DNA from: Pseudomonadota bacterium
Lineage (GTDB): Bacteria; Pseudomonadota; Gammaproteobacteria; Steroidobacterales; Steroidobacteraceae
Length of the DNA: 59,233 bases
NCBI GenBank assembly: GCA_021780475.1
Contig: JAJXYR010000043.1
Span: 1 to 59,233, forward strand
Direction of reading: 5' to 3'
Positions 51,476 to 59,233 of the stretch are shown in pieces; the first letter of the stretch is position 1, and each line of letters opens with the position of its first letter. The notes below the pieces were generated by a model. That model had not been told where the DNA came from and did no database searches. It worked only from the letters and a program-made list of their open reading frames with translations. The position numbers were made by a program, and so were the translations under genes.

Positions 51476-52681
51476 TCAGAAGTCCGCGGGTGGTGTGGCG
51501 CGCCGCCGCTCGGGCGCGAAGAATACGCGGTCCACGACGCGCGCCCGCGCCATGCGCCGTTCCCATACGAGCTCGCGGTTCAAATAGATCTCCACCCAGA
51601 CGGTTGAACCAAGGGCTGCGTGCGACGCGTCCACGATAGCAAGCGCGATGTTGCGCTTGCAAGTCGGCGACCAGACCGCCGAAGTCACCGCGCCGAGCCT
51701 GCGCCTCGCGGACGCGCCGGCATAGATCAGCGCGTCGTGCGCCGGTTTGTTGCCGTCTATGTCGAGCCCGACGAGGCGCACCGACGGGCCGGCGCGCCGC
51801 ACCTGCTCGAGCGCGCGGCGGCCGTTGAAGTGGCCCTTGCCGAAATCCAGCAGCCAGTCGAGGCCCAGTTCGAACGGGTTGCGGCCGGTGCCGACCCTGA
51901 TCGTGTGCAGGGCCGACAGGAAGTCGACGTTCGGACTCAGGAATCCGGCCTCGAGGCGCGCGACGTTCAAGGCGCGCGAGCCGATCGGCCGCAGCCCCCA
52001 GGTCCGTCCGGCCGTCATCAGCAGGTCCCAGACGGCCTCGGCGTCCGCGGGATTCATCCATAGCTCGTAGCCCAGATCGCCGGTGTAGCCGGTGCGCGAG
52101 ATCATGACCGGCGCGGCGCCGGCCTCGAAGTGGCCGATCTCGAACGGCTTCAGCCGCATGGCCGCGTCGAGCCCGGCCGCCCTCAACACCGACGCGGAGG
52201 TCGGGCCCTGCAGCGCGAGCGCGGCGACTTGTTCCGTCACTTCCTCGACGACGACGTCGAATCCGATCGCCGCCGCGGCCAGCCAATCGATCTGCCGCAT
52301 CGCGGTGCAGAGGCGGAATTCCCGCTCGGAAAGCCGGAACAAGGTGCCGTCGTCGATCAACAAGCCGGCATCGTCGCACCAAATGCAGTATGCGACCCTG
52401 CCTACTTTCAGCTTCGTCACGTCGCGGGTGATCAACCGATTCAGATAGTCGAGCGCATCCGGTCCCGCGATCCGGTATTTCACCATCGGCGTCAGGTCGT
52501 AGAGCGTCGCCGCGTTGCGAATCGCGAAGTATTCCTGCTCCATGGTCGTGAACACATCGACCGTCGAATAGCCGGCCCAGGCGATGAATTCCTCGACCTG
52601 GCACAAGGGGCGCGCGCGGCGGTGAAACGGCGTGCGCAGCAGCGGCTTCAGGAAATGCGGCGCCGAGACGCTGTCGTCCAT
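51476..52681 (-). CDS. GCV_T-family aminomethyltransferase (possible THF-dependent demethylase)
   Basis: 'LYDLTPMVKYRIAGPDALDYLNRLITRDVTKLKVGRVAYCIWCDDAGLLIDDGTLFRLSEREFRLCTA', 'ISRTGYTGDLGYELWMNPADAEAVWDLLM'. Confidence 0.88.
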   Translation of the reverse strand: MDDSVSAPHFLKPLLRTPFHRRARPLCQVEEFIAWAGYSTVDVFTTMEQEYFAIRNAATLYDLTPMVKYRIAGPDALDYLNRLITRDVTKLKVGRVAYCIWCDDAGLLIDDGTLFRLSEREFRLCTAMRQIDWLAAAAIGFDVVVEEVTEQVAALALQGPTSASVLRAAGLDAAMRLKPFEIGHFEAGAAPVMISRTGYTGDLGYELWMNPADAEAVWDLLMTAGRTWGLRPIGSRALNVARLEAGFLSPNVDFLSALHTIRVGTGRNPFELGLDWLLDFGKGHFNGRRALEQVRRAGPSVRLVGLDIDGNKPAHDALIYAGASARRRLGAVTSAVWSPTCKRNIALAIVDASHAALGSTVWVEIYLNRELVWERRMARARVVDRVFFAPERRRATPPADF

Positions 52682-52682
52682 G

Positions 52683-54242
52683 TCAACCCCTCCCCTGCAG
52701 GACTTCTCTGGCCGCATTGCGCCCGGCGATGCCCATGACGCCGCCGCCCGGGTGGCTGCCGGCTCCGCATAGGAACAAGCCGGCAACCGGGCTGCGGTAC
52801 TGCGTCGCACCGGGTACGGGCCGCACGAAGAAGAACTGGTCGAAAGCCAGGTCACCGTGATGCCAGTGGCCGCCGGTGATGCGCAATTCCCGCTCGAGAT
52901 CCGGCGGGGTCAGCAGTTCCGCGGCGACGATCTGGGATTCGAGGCCCGGCGCGAAGCGCGCCATCGAGTCGATCGCACTCTTCAGCAGCCGCGGCCGCTG
53001 CAGGTCCCATCCGCCGCCCGCGGCGTACGGTGCGTATTGCAGGATCGCCGAGAGCACGTGCTTTCCCGGCGGCGCGAGCGTGCCGTCGTTCACGCTGGGA
53101 ACCGTGATTTCCAGAACCGGTTCGCGCGAAAACTCGCCGTACTTCGCATGGTCGTAGGCGTGTTCGATGTAGCGCATCGACGGCGCAATCAGCAATCGAC
53201 CGCCGAGGCCGTCGGCGTCGAGCCCCGCGAAGCGCGGCACGCCGTCGAGCGCCAGATGCAGCTTCGCCGCCAGGCCGCGCGCGCGAAAATGGGTCGTGCG
53301 GCGCACGAAATCCGTATCCAGATGACGGGCGCCGACGAGCCGCAGCAGCGTCGTCTTCGGATCGGCGCTCGAGATCACGGTGCCCGCGCCGATGCGCGCG
53401 CCGTCCGCGAGCACGACGCCCACCGCGCGGTCGCCCTCGATCCAGACCCGCTCGACCGGCGTCGCGGTGCGCACCACCGCGCCCGCGGCGCTCGCGGCCC
53501 CGGCGAGCGCCGCGCATACCGCGCCCATGCCGCCGACCGGCTGCCACAGGCCGGCGTCGCCGGCAATGCGTTGACCGGCGAGCCGGTAAAGCAGCGTCAG
53601 CACCGTCCCCGGTGAACGCGGCCCGAAATTGGTGCCGAGCACCGCGTCGAAAGCGAGCGCGCCCTTCAACGGCTCCGAGCCGAAGTTTTCGTTCAGCCAG
53701 TCGAATGCGTTCATGCCGCCGATCCGCAACAACTCGCGCAGGTCGCGCCGCCCGAGCCGCCGCAGACGCAGCCCGAGGCGCAGCAATTCGATCCGGTCGC
53801 TCAATCGTCCGGCGCCGAGGCGCGGCGGCGTGCGCTCGAGCGCCGGTGCAAGCGCCCCCGCAAAGCGGCGCATCCGCGCTTCGTAGTCCGCGTAGGCGCC
53901 GGCCTCCGCGCCCGCACCCTGCGCATCGATGCGCAGCGGCGCGAGACCCTGGAGCAGCGAGGTCGTCGGCATGTGCGTCGCCGCAGCGGCAAGACCATGG
54001 GAGTCGAGGCGCAGATCGCGCCGCAGGTCCGCAGACAGCGAATGCAGCAGATGGGCGCCGGCCGAGACGCGGTATCCGGGGAAGAACTCGCGGGTCGCGG
54101 CGGCCCCGCCGATCCGCTCCGCCGCCTCGAGCACCAGGACGCCGCGGCCCGCCCGTGCGAGCAGGGCGGCGCAGGCGAGTCCATTGTGGCCCGCGCCGAT
54201 CACGATGCAGTCGTAGCGCGGCACGCCGCCCGCGGCGCTCAT
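52683..54242 (-). CDS. Phytoene-dehydrogenase-like FAD oxidoreductase (copy B)
   Basis: 'YDCIVIGAGHNGLACAALLARAGRGVLVLEAAERIGGAAATREFFPGYRVSAGAHLLHSL', C-terminal 'VAGLFLCGAGSHPGGGVMGIAGRNAAREVL'. Confidence 0.88.
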   Translation of the reverse strand: MSAAGGVPRYDCIVIGAGHNGLACAALLARAGRGVLVLEAAERIGGAAATREFFPGYRVSAGAHLLHSLSADLRRDLRLDSHGLAAAATHMPTTSLLQGLAPLRIDAQGAGAEAGAYADYEARMRRFAGALAPALERTPPRLGAGRLSDRIELLRLGLRLRRLGRRDLRELLRIGGMNAFDWLNENFGSEPLKGALAFDAVLGTNFGPRSPGTVLTLLYRLAGQRIAGDAGLWQPVGGMGAVCAALAGAASAAGAVVRTATPVERVWIEGDRAVGVVLADGARIGAGTVISSADPKTTLLRLVGARHLDTDFVRRTTHFRARGLAAKLHLALDGVPRFAGLDADGLGGRLLIAPSMRYIEHAYDHAKYGEFSREPVLEITVPSVNDGTLAPPGKHVLSAILQYAPYAAGGGWDLQRPRLLKSAIDSMARFAPGLESQIVAAELLTPPDLERELRITGGHWHHGDLAFDQFFFVRPVPGATQYRSPVAGLFLCGAGSHPGGGVMGIAGRNAAREVLQGRG

Positions 54243-55855
54243 GCCGCGGCCTTCCGGCCCAGATCCCGCAGCACGGCGCGGGCCGCGTTCGCCCCCGGAG
54301 CGCCCATGACGCCGCCGCCTGGATGCGCGCTCGAACCGCACAGATAGACGCCGGCGACCGGCGTGCGGTATTGCGCGTACCCCGGAATCGGTCTGTTGAA
54401 CAGCAGTTGATCCATCGTCAACTCACCCTGGAAAATATTCCCCTCGGTCAGCCCCACCTCGTTCTCGATGTCCCACGGGGTGCGGATCTCCGCATGCAGG
54501 ATCAAATCCTTGAAGCCCGGGCTATGGCGCGCGATCGTCTCGATCACCGTGTCGCCGAAGGCGCGGCGGCGCGTGTCGTTCCAGGGGCCTTCCGCGAGTT
54601 CGTAGGGGCAGTACTGCACGAACACCGACATGTAGTGCTTGCCGTTCGGCGCCATCGTTGGATCGATCTGCGAAGGGATCAGCATGTCGATGTACGGCGC
54701 GCGCGACCAACGCCCGTCCTTCCAGTCGTCGTAGGCGCGCTCCATCATCTCGATCGTGTCGGTGACATGCATGTCGCCTCGGGTGCACGGCGATTCCGGG
54801 GGAATCGCCGGAAACCGCGGCAGTCCGTCGAGCGCGATGTTCAGCTTGCCGGAGGATCCGCGGATCTTGAAATTGCGCACCTGCCGCAGGAAGTCCGGCG
54901 GCAGATCCTGCGGATCCATCGTGCGCAGGAATGTGCGCCGCACGTCCAGATTCGACAGCACGAGGCGCGCCGCGAGTTCCTCGCCGTCCTCCAGCACCAC
55001 GCCGCGGGTGCGCCCGCCCTTGACCAGGATCCGCGCAACCGGCGCGTCGGCGCGGATCCTGCCACCGCTCGCCCCGAACGAGGCGGCGAGCGCATTGCTG
55101 ATCGCGCCCATGCCGCCGCGCGCGAAGCCCCAGGCCCCGACCGTGTCGTCGATGTCGCCCATGTAATGGTGCAGCAGAACGTAGGCGGTGCCCGGGGACC
55201 GGGGTCCGAGAGCCGTGCCGATGATCGAGCTGCCGGCGAAATGCGCCTTGACGATCTCGCTCTCGAAATATTCGTCCAGAAAGTCTGCCGCGCTCATCGT
55301 CCAGAAGCGCAGCGTGTCGGCCATGCGCCGCTCGCCGAGTCCATGGAAGCGTCGCGCGAGGAACAGCAACTCCGCGATGTCGCGCGGCTTGAACGAGGTC
55401 GGATCCGGTGGCTCGCGCATCAACATCGGCTTGATGAATTTGCACTGGCGCATCACGTCGCGCGAATAGCGCTCATAGGCCTCCGCGTCGCGCTTCGAGT
55501 GCCGCCCGATTTCCCGGCGCAGCGCGTCGTGATTGTCGTAAAGCGCGAGGTGGCCGCCGTCCCGCATCATCGTGCACCCGCCCTCGTACGGGATGATCTG
55601 AAGCCCGAATTTCGGCAGCTCGAGCGCACGGATGATCTCCGGACGCAGCAGACTGCAGACGTAGGAGCAATTCGAGTACGTGAACTCGCCGTACAGCCGG
55701 CGGCTCACCGCGGCCCCGCCGACGAACGGGTTGCGCTCGAGCACGAGCACGTCCAGGCCCGCGCGCGCGAGGTAACAAGCGGCGACCAGGCCGTTGTGCC
55801 CGGCGCCGACGATGATGGCGTCGTGCTCGCGCCTCGGCGCCGTCCGCGCGCTCAC
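54239..55855 (-). CDS. Phytoene-dehydrogenase-like FAD oxidoreductase (copy A)
   Basis: 'HDAIIVGAGHNGLVAACYLARAGLDVLVLERNPFVGGAAVSRRLYGEFTYSNCSYVCSLLRPEII', C-terminal 'VAGVYLCGSSAHPGGGVMGAPGANAARAVL'; GTG start inferred from GTGA overlap. Confidence 0.87.
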   Translation of the reverse strand: MSARTAPRREHDAIIVGAGHNGLVAACYLARAGLDVLVLERNPFVGGAAVSRRLYGEFTYSNCSYVCSLLRPEIIRALELPKFGLQIIPYEGGCTMMRDGGHLALYDNHDALRREIGRHSKRDAEAYERYSRDVMRQCKFIKPMLMREPPDPTSFKPRDIAELLFLARRFHGLGERRMADTLRFWTMSAADFLDEYFESEIVKAHFAGSSIIGTALGPRSPGTAYVLLHHYMGDIDDTVGAWGFARGGMGAISNALAASFGASGGRIRADAPVARILVKGGRTRGVVLEDGEELAARLVLSNLDVRRTFLRTMDPQDLPPDFLRQVRNFKIRGSSGKLNIALDGLPRFPAIPPESPCTRGDMHVTDTIEMMERAYDDWKDGRWSRAPYIDMLIPSQIDPTMAPNGKHYMSVFVQYCPYELAEGPWNDTRRRAFGDTVIETIARHSPGFKDLILHAEIRTPWDIENEVGLTEGNIFQGELTMDQLLFNRPIPGYAQYRTPVAGVYLCGSSAHPGGGVMGAPGANAARAVLRDLGRKAAA

Positions 55856-57180
55856 GCGCGCACTTTGCGCGCGGCATCCGTCGCCGCGAGCGTCGCGTCC
55901 ACCGCAGTCTCGAAGCCGCGCAGGGTATCCGCGAGGCACGCCGCGTCGTGCGAGGCGCATACGAACCACGGTTCGCGCGAATCCGGCTCACAGAGCACGC
56001 CCTCGTCATGCAGGACCTTCGCCATCGCATCGTAGAAGCTGTAGTCGCTTCCCTTCCAATCGCGATAGTTGCGCGGCGGATCCTGCGCGAAATACAGGCC
56101 GCTCATCGACGGATGACCGACGAAGCTGTGGGCGATGCCGCGTGCCCCGAGGATCTCGCTCATGCCGGCGCGCAGCTTCGTGCCGTAGTCGGCGATGGTC
56201 TCGAGCGCGTCCGTCTCGTCGAGAATCTGCAATGTTCTCTCGGCCGCCGCGAGCGACACCGAGTGCGCGGTATAGGTGCCGCCGTGGGCGACGCCGTGGC
56301 CGAGCTTGCGCATGATCTTCTCGCGCCCGGCGAGCACCGAGATCGGGTAGCCATTGCCCATGGCCTTGGCGAACGTGCACAGATCGGCGTGCACCCCGTA
56401 CAGTTCCTGGACTCCGCCGCGCGCGACGCGAAAGCCGGTTTTCACCTCGTCGATCAACAGCACGACCCCGTAGCGGTCGCACAGCGCGCGCGCCGCCCGC
56501 AGATATCCCGGCTCCGCGGCGATGCCGAGGCAGTTCCCCATGATCGGCTCGATCAACAGGCAGGCGATGCGGTCCGCGTAGCGTTTGAACACGTCCTCCA
56601 GCTGATTGGCGTCGTTCGCCTGCACGAAATGCGCGAAGCCGCGGGTGCTGAGCGGCACGCCCTCGCTGTAGGGCCGGACCTCGGGGTCGCCGACCTGGGA
56701 CCATTTGTCCATCGGCGTGAACCACATCGCGGCGTCGAACAAGCCGTGATACCCACCCTCGAGAATCACGTAATCGTCCCGCCCGGTGAACGCGCGCGCC
56801 AGGCGCAGACCCGCCATGACCGCTTCGGTGCCGGAGTTCGAATAACGCACGAGTTCGGCGGCGGGCACCATTTTCGCGATCCGCTCCGCGACCGCAAGTT
56901 CCCGCTCCGTCGACAGCGCGAACACCCCGCCGATCTCCATGCCCGCGCGCGCGGCTTCATCGACCCGGGGATCCGCGTATCCCAGGATTCCGGGACCGTA
57001 GCCCATGCGGTAATCGACATAGACGTTGTCGTCCAGGTCGGTGAGGCGTGCGCCGCGGCCGTGTTTGACGTAGATGGTGCGAGCGTCGCCCCAGTAGCGA
57101 AAGTTCGAAGCGACGCCGAGCGGCAGCCGCTTGAGCGCGCGACGGAAATGCGCATTGCTCTTGGTCAGGTTTCTGGCCAT
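55852..57180 (-). CDS. Class III PLP-dependent aminotransferase (glutamate-1-semialdehyde aminomutase-like family)
   Basis: 'VRYSNSGTEAVMAGLRLARAFTGRDDYVILEGGYHG', 'GVVLLIDEVKTGFRVARGG', 'FAKAMGNGYPISVLAG' (PLP-Lys region). Confidence 0.9.
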   Translation of the reverse strand: MARNLTKSNAHFRRALKRLPLGVASNFRYWGDARTIYVKHGRGARLTDLDDNVYVDYRMGYGPGILGYADPRVDEAARAGMEIGGVFALSTERELAVAERIAKMVPAAELVRYSNSGTEAVMAGLRLARAFTGRDDYVILEGGYHGLFDAAMWFTPMDKWSQVGDPEVRPYSEGVPLSTRGFAHFVQANDANQLEDVFKRYADRIACLLIEPIMGNCLGIAAEPGYLRAARALCDRYGVVLLIDEVKTGFRVARGGVQELYGVHADLCTFAKAMGNGYPISVLAGREKIMRKLGHGVAHGGTYTAHSVSLAAAERTLQILDETDALETIADYGTKLRAGMSEILGARGIAHSFVGHPSMSGLYFAQDPPRNYRDWKGSDYSFYDAMAKVLHDEGVLCEPDSREPWFVCASHDAACLADTLRGFETAVDATLAATDAARKVRA

Positions 57181-57204
57181 CGCGTTCCCCTTGTGGTTTC
57201 CTGG

Positions 57205-57222
57205 ATTATACATTCATATAAT
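57205..57222. promoter_or_regulatory. AT-rich palindrome ATTATA-CATTCA-TATAAT (element R1), promoter side of the aminotransferase operon
   Basis: Perfect 6-bp arms with 6-bp spacer just upstream of ATG 57180 (minus strand). Confidence 0.55.
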
Positions 57223-57340
57223 TTTTTGCCAACCCCGGCTCGGCGCGGCGCGGCGCAAGATCGCGACCTGACGTCACATCTGCTGCTTTTTTCTGCCTAA
57301 ATCACGCCATCGCTTGCCAGGCGCAGGCTACTCGGCGTAA

Positions 57341-57358
57341 ATTGTATGCTCATATAAT
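57341..57358. promoter_or_regulatory. AT-rich element ATTGTA-TGCTCA-TATAAT (element R2), promoter side of the Rieske gene
   Basis: 14/18 identical to element R1; TATAAT 20 bp upstream of ATG 57378. Confidence 0.55.
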
Positions 57359-57377
57359 TCGAGACCGGAGAAGCAGC

Positions 57378-58553
57378 ATGTCAGTCAGCACGATCGCGGA
57401 GAAGGCCGGCGAGTCCGTGGCGGCGGCGCCGCATGCGCTGCCCGCCTGGGTCTATGACCACGCCGAGTTGCACCGGCTCGAGCTCGAGCGCGTGCTGCTG
57501 CCGACCTGGCAGATCGTCTGTCACGTCAATTCCATTCCGCGGGCCGGCGACTACGAAACCTTGGATCTGGGACCCGAAAGCGTCGTGGTCGTGCGTGGCG
57601 CCGACTCGGGTGTTCGCGCGTTCCACAATGTCTGCCGGCACCGCGGCGCCCGCCTGCTGGACGGCGCGGGCAGATGCCCGGGAACGATCACCTGCCCGTA
57701 CCACGGCTGGACCTATCGCAGCGACGGAGCCCTGATCGGCGTGCCGACGAAGGAACGTTTTCCCGGCCTGGATCGGGCCGAACACGGCCTGCGCGAGGTG
57801 CGCGTGGAAATTGCGTTCGGCTTCGTGTTCGTCGCGATCGCGGGCGACCCGCCCCCGGTCGCGCAGTCCTGGGCGGCGTTTCGCGAGGAACTCGCCCCGT
57901 ATGAGATCGAAAGGATGATGCCCCTGGGTCCGATCACCACGGAATTGTGGGACGTGGATTGGAAGCTCGCGATGGACAATTACCTCGAGTCCTACCACGT
58001 GCCGATCGGCCATCCGGGGCTCAACCGGATGTTCACGCCGGACTACGAAGACCAGGCCTCGGTGCCGACGATAGCCCGCGGCGTCAGCTGGCTGCGCGAA
58101 CAGGAGTCGCCACGCTGGTCGGAGCGGCTCTATCAGCGCCACGTGGCCCGCGTCGTGACGAATCTGCCGGAACCGTACCGGCGGTGCTGGCGCTTCTTCA
58201 GCGCCCTGCCCAATCTCGGCATCGACATCTTTCCGGAACAGATGGATTTCTTCCAGGTGATCCCGCGGGGACCCGGACGCTGCGCGATCCGCAGCGGCGT
58301 GTTCGCGCTGCCGGACGCGCGCCCGGAAATGCGCGCCCTGCGCTATCTCGGCTCGCGGATCAACACCCAGGTCAACGACGAGGACCGCCGGCTCTGCGGC
58401 CGCGTGCAGCGCGGCCTCGCATCGAGCAGCTATCGGCCGGGTCCCCTATCCGGGCTCGAGAGCTGCATGCTGGAGTTCCATGACCGGTTGCGGGAGCGCA
58501 TCCCGGAGCTGCGGCTGCCGCATCCGCCCCGGCAATTCGCCGGGGCGCATTGA
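57378..58553 (+). CDS. Rieske non-heme iron oxygenase alpha subunit (GbcA / CntA / choline-monooxygenase-like)
   Basis: Rieske ligands 'CRHRGARLL' and 'CPYHGWTYRSDG'; mononuclear iron region 'WKLAMDNYLESYHVPIGHPGL'. Confidence 0.9.
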   Translation: MSVSTIAEKAGESVAAAPHALPAWVYDHAELHRLELERVLLPTWQIVCHVNSIPRAGDYETLDLGPESVVVVRGADSGVRAFHNVCRHRGARLLDGAGRCPGTITCPYHGWTYRSDGALIGVPTKERFPGLDRAEHGLREVRVEIAFGFVFVAIAGDPPPVAQSWAAFREELAPYEIERMMPLGPITTELWDVDWKLAMDNYLESYHVPIGHPGLNRMFTPDYEDQASVPTIARGVSWLREQESPRWSERLYQRHVARVVTNLPEPYRRCWRFFSALPNLGIDIFPEQMDFFQVIPRGPGRCAIRSGVFALPDARPEMRALRYLGSRINTQVNDEDRRLCGRVQRGLASSSYRPGPLSGLESCMLEFHDRLRERIPELRLPHPPRQFAGAH

Positions 58554-58554
58554 A

Positions 58555-59233
58555 TCAGCCGAGATGCACCCACGCCGACTTGGTTTGCGTGTAGGACAGC
58601 AGACTCTCGAGGCACTTGTCGCGGCCCTGGCCGGATTGTTTGTACCCGCCGAACGGCTGCGTCATGTCGCCATGGTCGAAGCAATTCACCCAGATGACGC
58701 CCGCCTCCAGATCGCGCACCGTCTTGTGCGCGACACTCACGTCGCGCGTCCACACGGACGCCGCGAGGCCATAGATCGAGTCATTGGCGATCGCCACCGC
58801 CTGCTCGATGCCGTCGACCTCGATCGCCGCCGCGACCGGCCCGAAGATCTCCTCGCGGGCGATCGTCATCCGGTTGTCCACGCCCGAGAACAGGGCGGGT
58901 TCGATGAAGGCGCCCGGGGACTGTGGCGCGACGCCGCCGAATTCCAGGCGCGCCCCCTCGCTCTTGCCGCGCTCGATGTAGCTCATCACGCGCGCGCAAT
59001 GCGCGGCGGTGACCAGCGGCCCGAGATTGGTCGCCGGGTCGAGCGGGTCTCCGGGCCGGTACGCGTTGCGCCCGCGCTCGATGAACCTCGCGATGAACTC
59101 CTTGGCGATGGGCCGGTCGATCAGCAATCTCGACCCGGCATTGCAGACCTCGCCCATGTTGCCGTAGATGCCGTTGATCGCGTACGTGACGGCGGCGTCG
59201 AGATCCGGCAGGTCGGCGAGAAAAATCAGATCG
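58555..59233 (-). CDS. Aldehyde dehydrogenase, C-terminal part (5' end outside window)
   Basis: 'GNMGEVCNAGSRLLIDRPIAKEFIARF', '[27 protein letters not shown]', 'VNCFDHGDMTQPFGGYKQSGQGRDKCLESLLSYTQTKSAW'; open to the window edge. Confidence 0.9.
   Translation of the reverse strand, partial: DLIFLADLPDLDAAVTYAINGIYGNMGEVCNAGSRLLIDRPIAKEFIARFIERGRNAYRPGDPLDPATNLGPLVTAAHCARVMSYIERGKSEGARLEFGGVAPQSPGAFIEPALFSGVDNRMTIAREEIFGPVAAAIEVDGIEQAVAIANDSIYGLAASVWTRDVSVAHKTVRDLEAGVIWVNCFDHGDMTQPFGGYKQSGQGRDKCLESLLSYTQTKSAWVHLG

Noticed and set aside
50325-52604. Apparent 759-aa fusion of an unknown domain with the PotA-like ATPase
   Set aside because: The upstream part is a shadow frame of the GCV_T gene; the ATPase starts at 51470.
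1-59233. CRISPR array, tRNA/rRNA genes, transposase or integrase
   Set aside because: No regularly spaced direct repeats, no recognisable tRNA/rRNA sequence and no transposase/integrase motifs seen among the ORFs; structured RNAs cannot be fully excluded by eye.

Overview
GC-rich proteobacterial DNA, probably gammaproteobacterial (FimV homologue, bet and soxBDAG gene families; inferred from protein families only). Most of the window is a large locus for catabolism of quaternary and N-methylated amines (choline, carnitine/gamma-butyrobetaine, glycine betaine, dimethylglycine, sarcosine). It holds two complete heterotetrameric sarcosine-oxidase operons (soxBDAG, one per strand), a dimethylglycine-dehydrogenase-like flavoprotein, purU and a GlxA/AraC-type regulator. 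It also holds a choline module (betA, a BetI-BetB fusion ORF, a ChoX-ChoW-like binding-protein/permease fusion, choV) and a carnitine/gamma-butyrobetaine module (BKACE, two thioesterase domains, ADP-forming acyl-CoA synthetase, CaiD-like hydratase, CaiA-like dehydrogenase, carnitine dehydrogenase, TetR). A tightly coupled five-gene operon of unknown substrate (class III aminotransferase, two phytoene-dehydrogenase-like flavoproteins, GCV_T protein, PotA-like ATPase) lies divergent from a Rieske oxygenase. The left end carries TonB-dependent receptor / TPR-sulfotransferase pairs and a secreted aromatic-amino-acid-lyase homologue that lacks the Ala-Ser-Gly triad needed for the MIO cofactor. Best candidates for something undescribed: (1) the BetI-BetB repressor-enzyme fusion, conceptually a PutA-like arrangement for choline; (2) the MIO-less exported ammonia-lyase homologue; (3) the 50.3-59.2 kb amine-oxidation cluster; (4) shared AT-rich palindromic promoter elements that pair up operons. 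No tRNA, rRNA, CRISPR array or mobile element was recognised. All family calls come from reading the translations; no database search was run.
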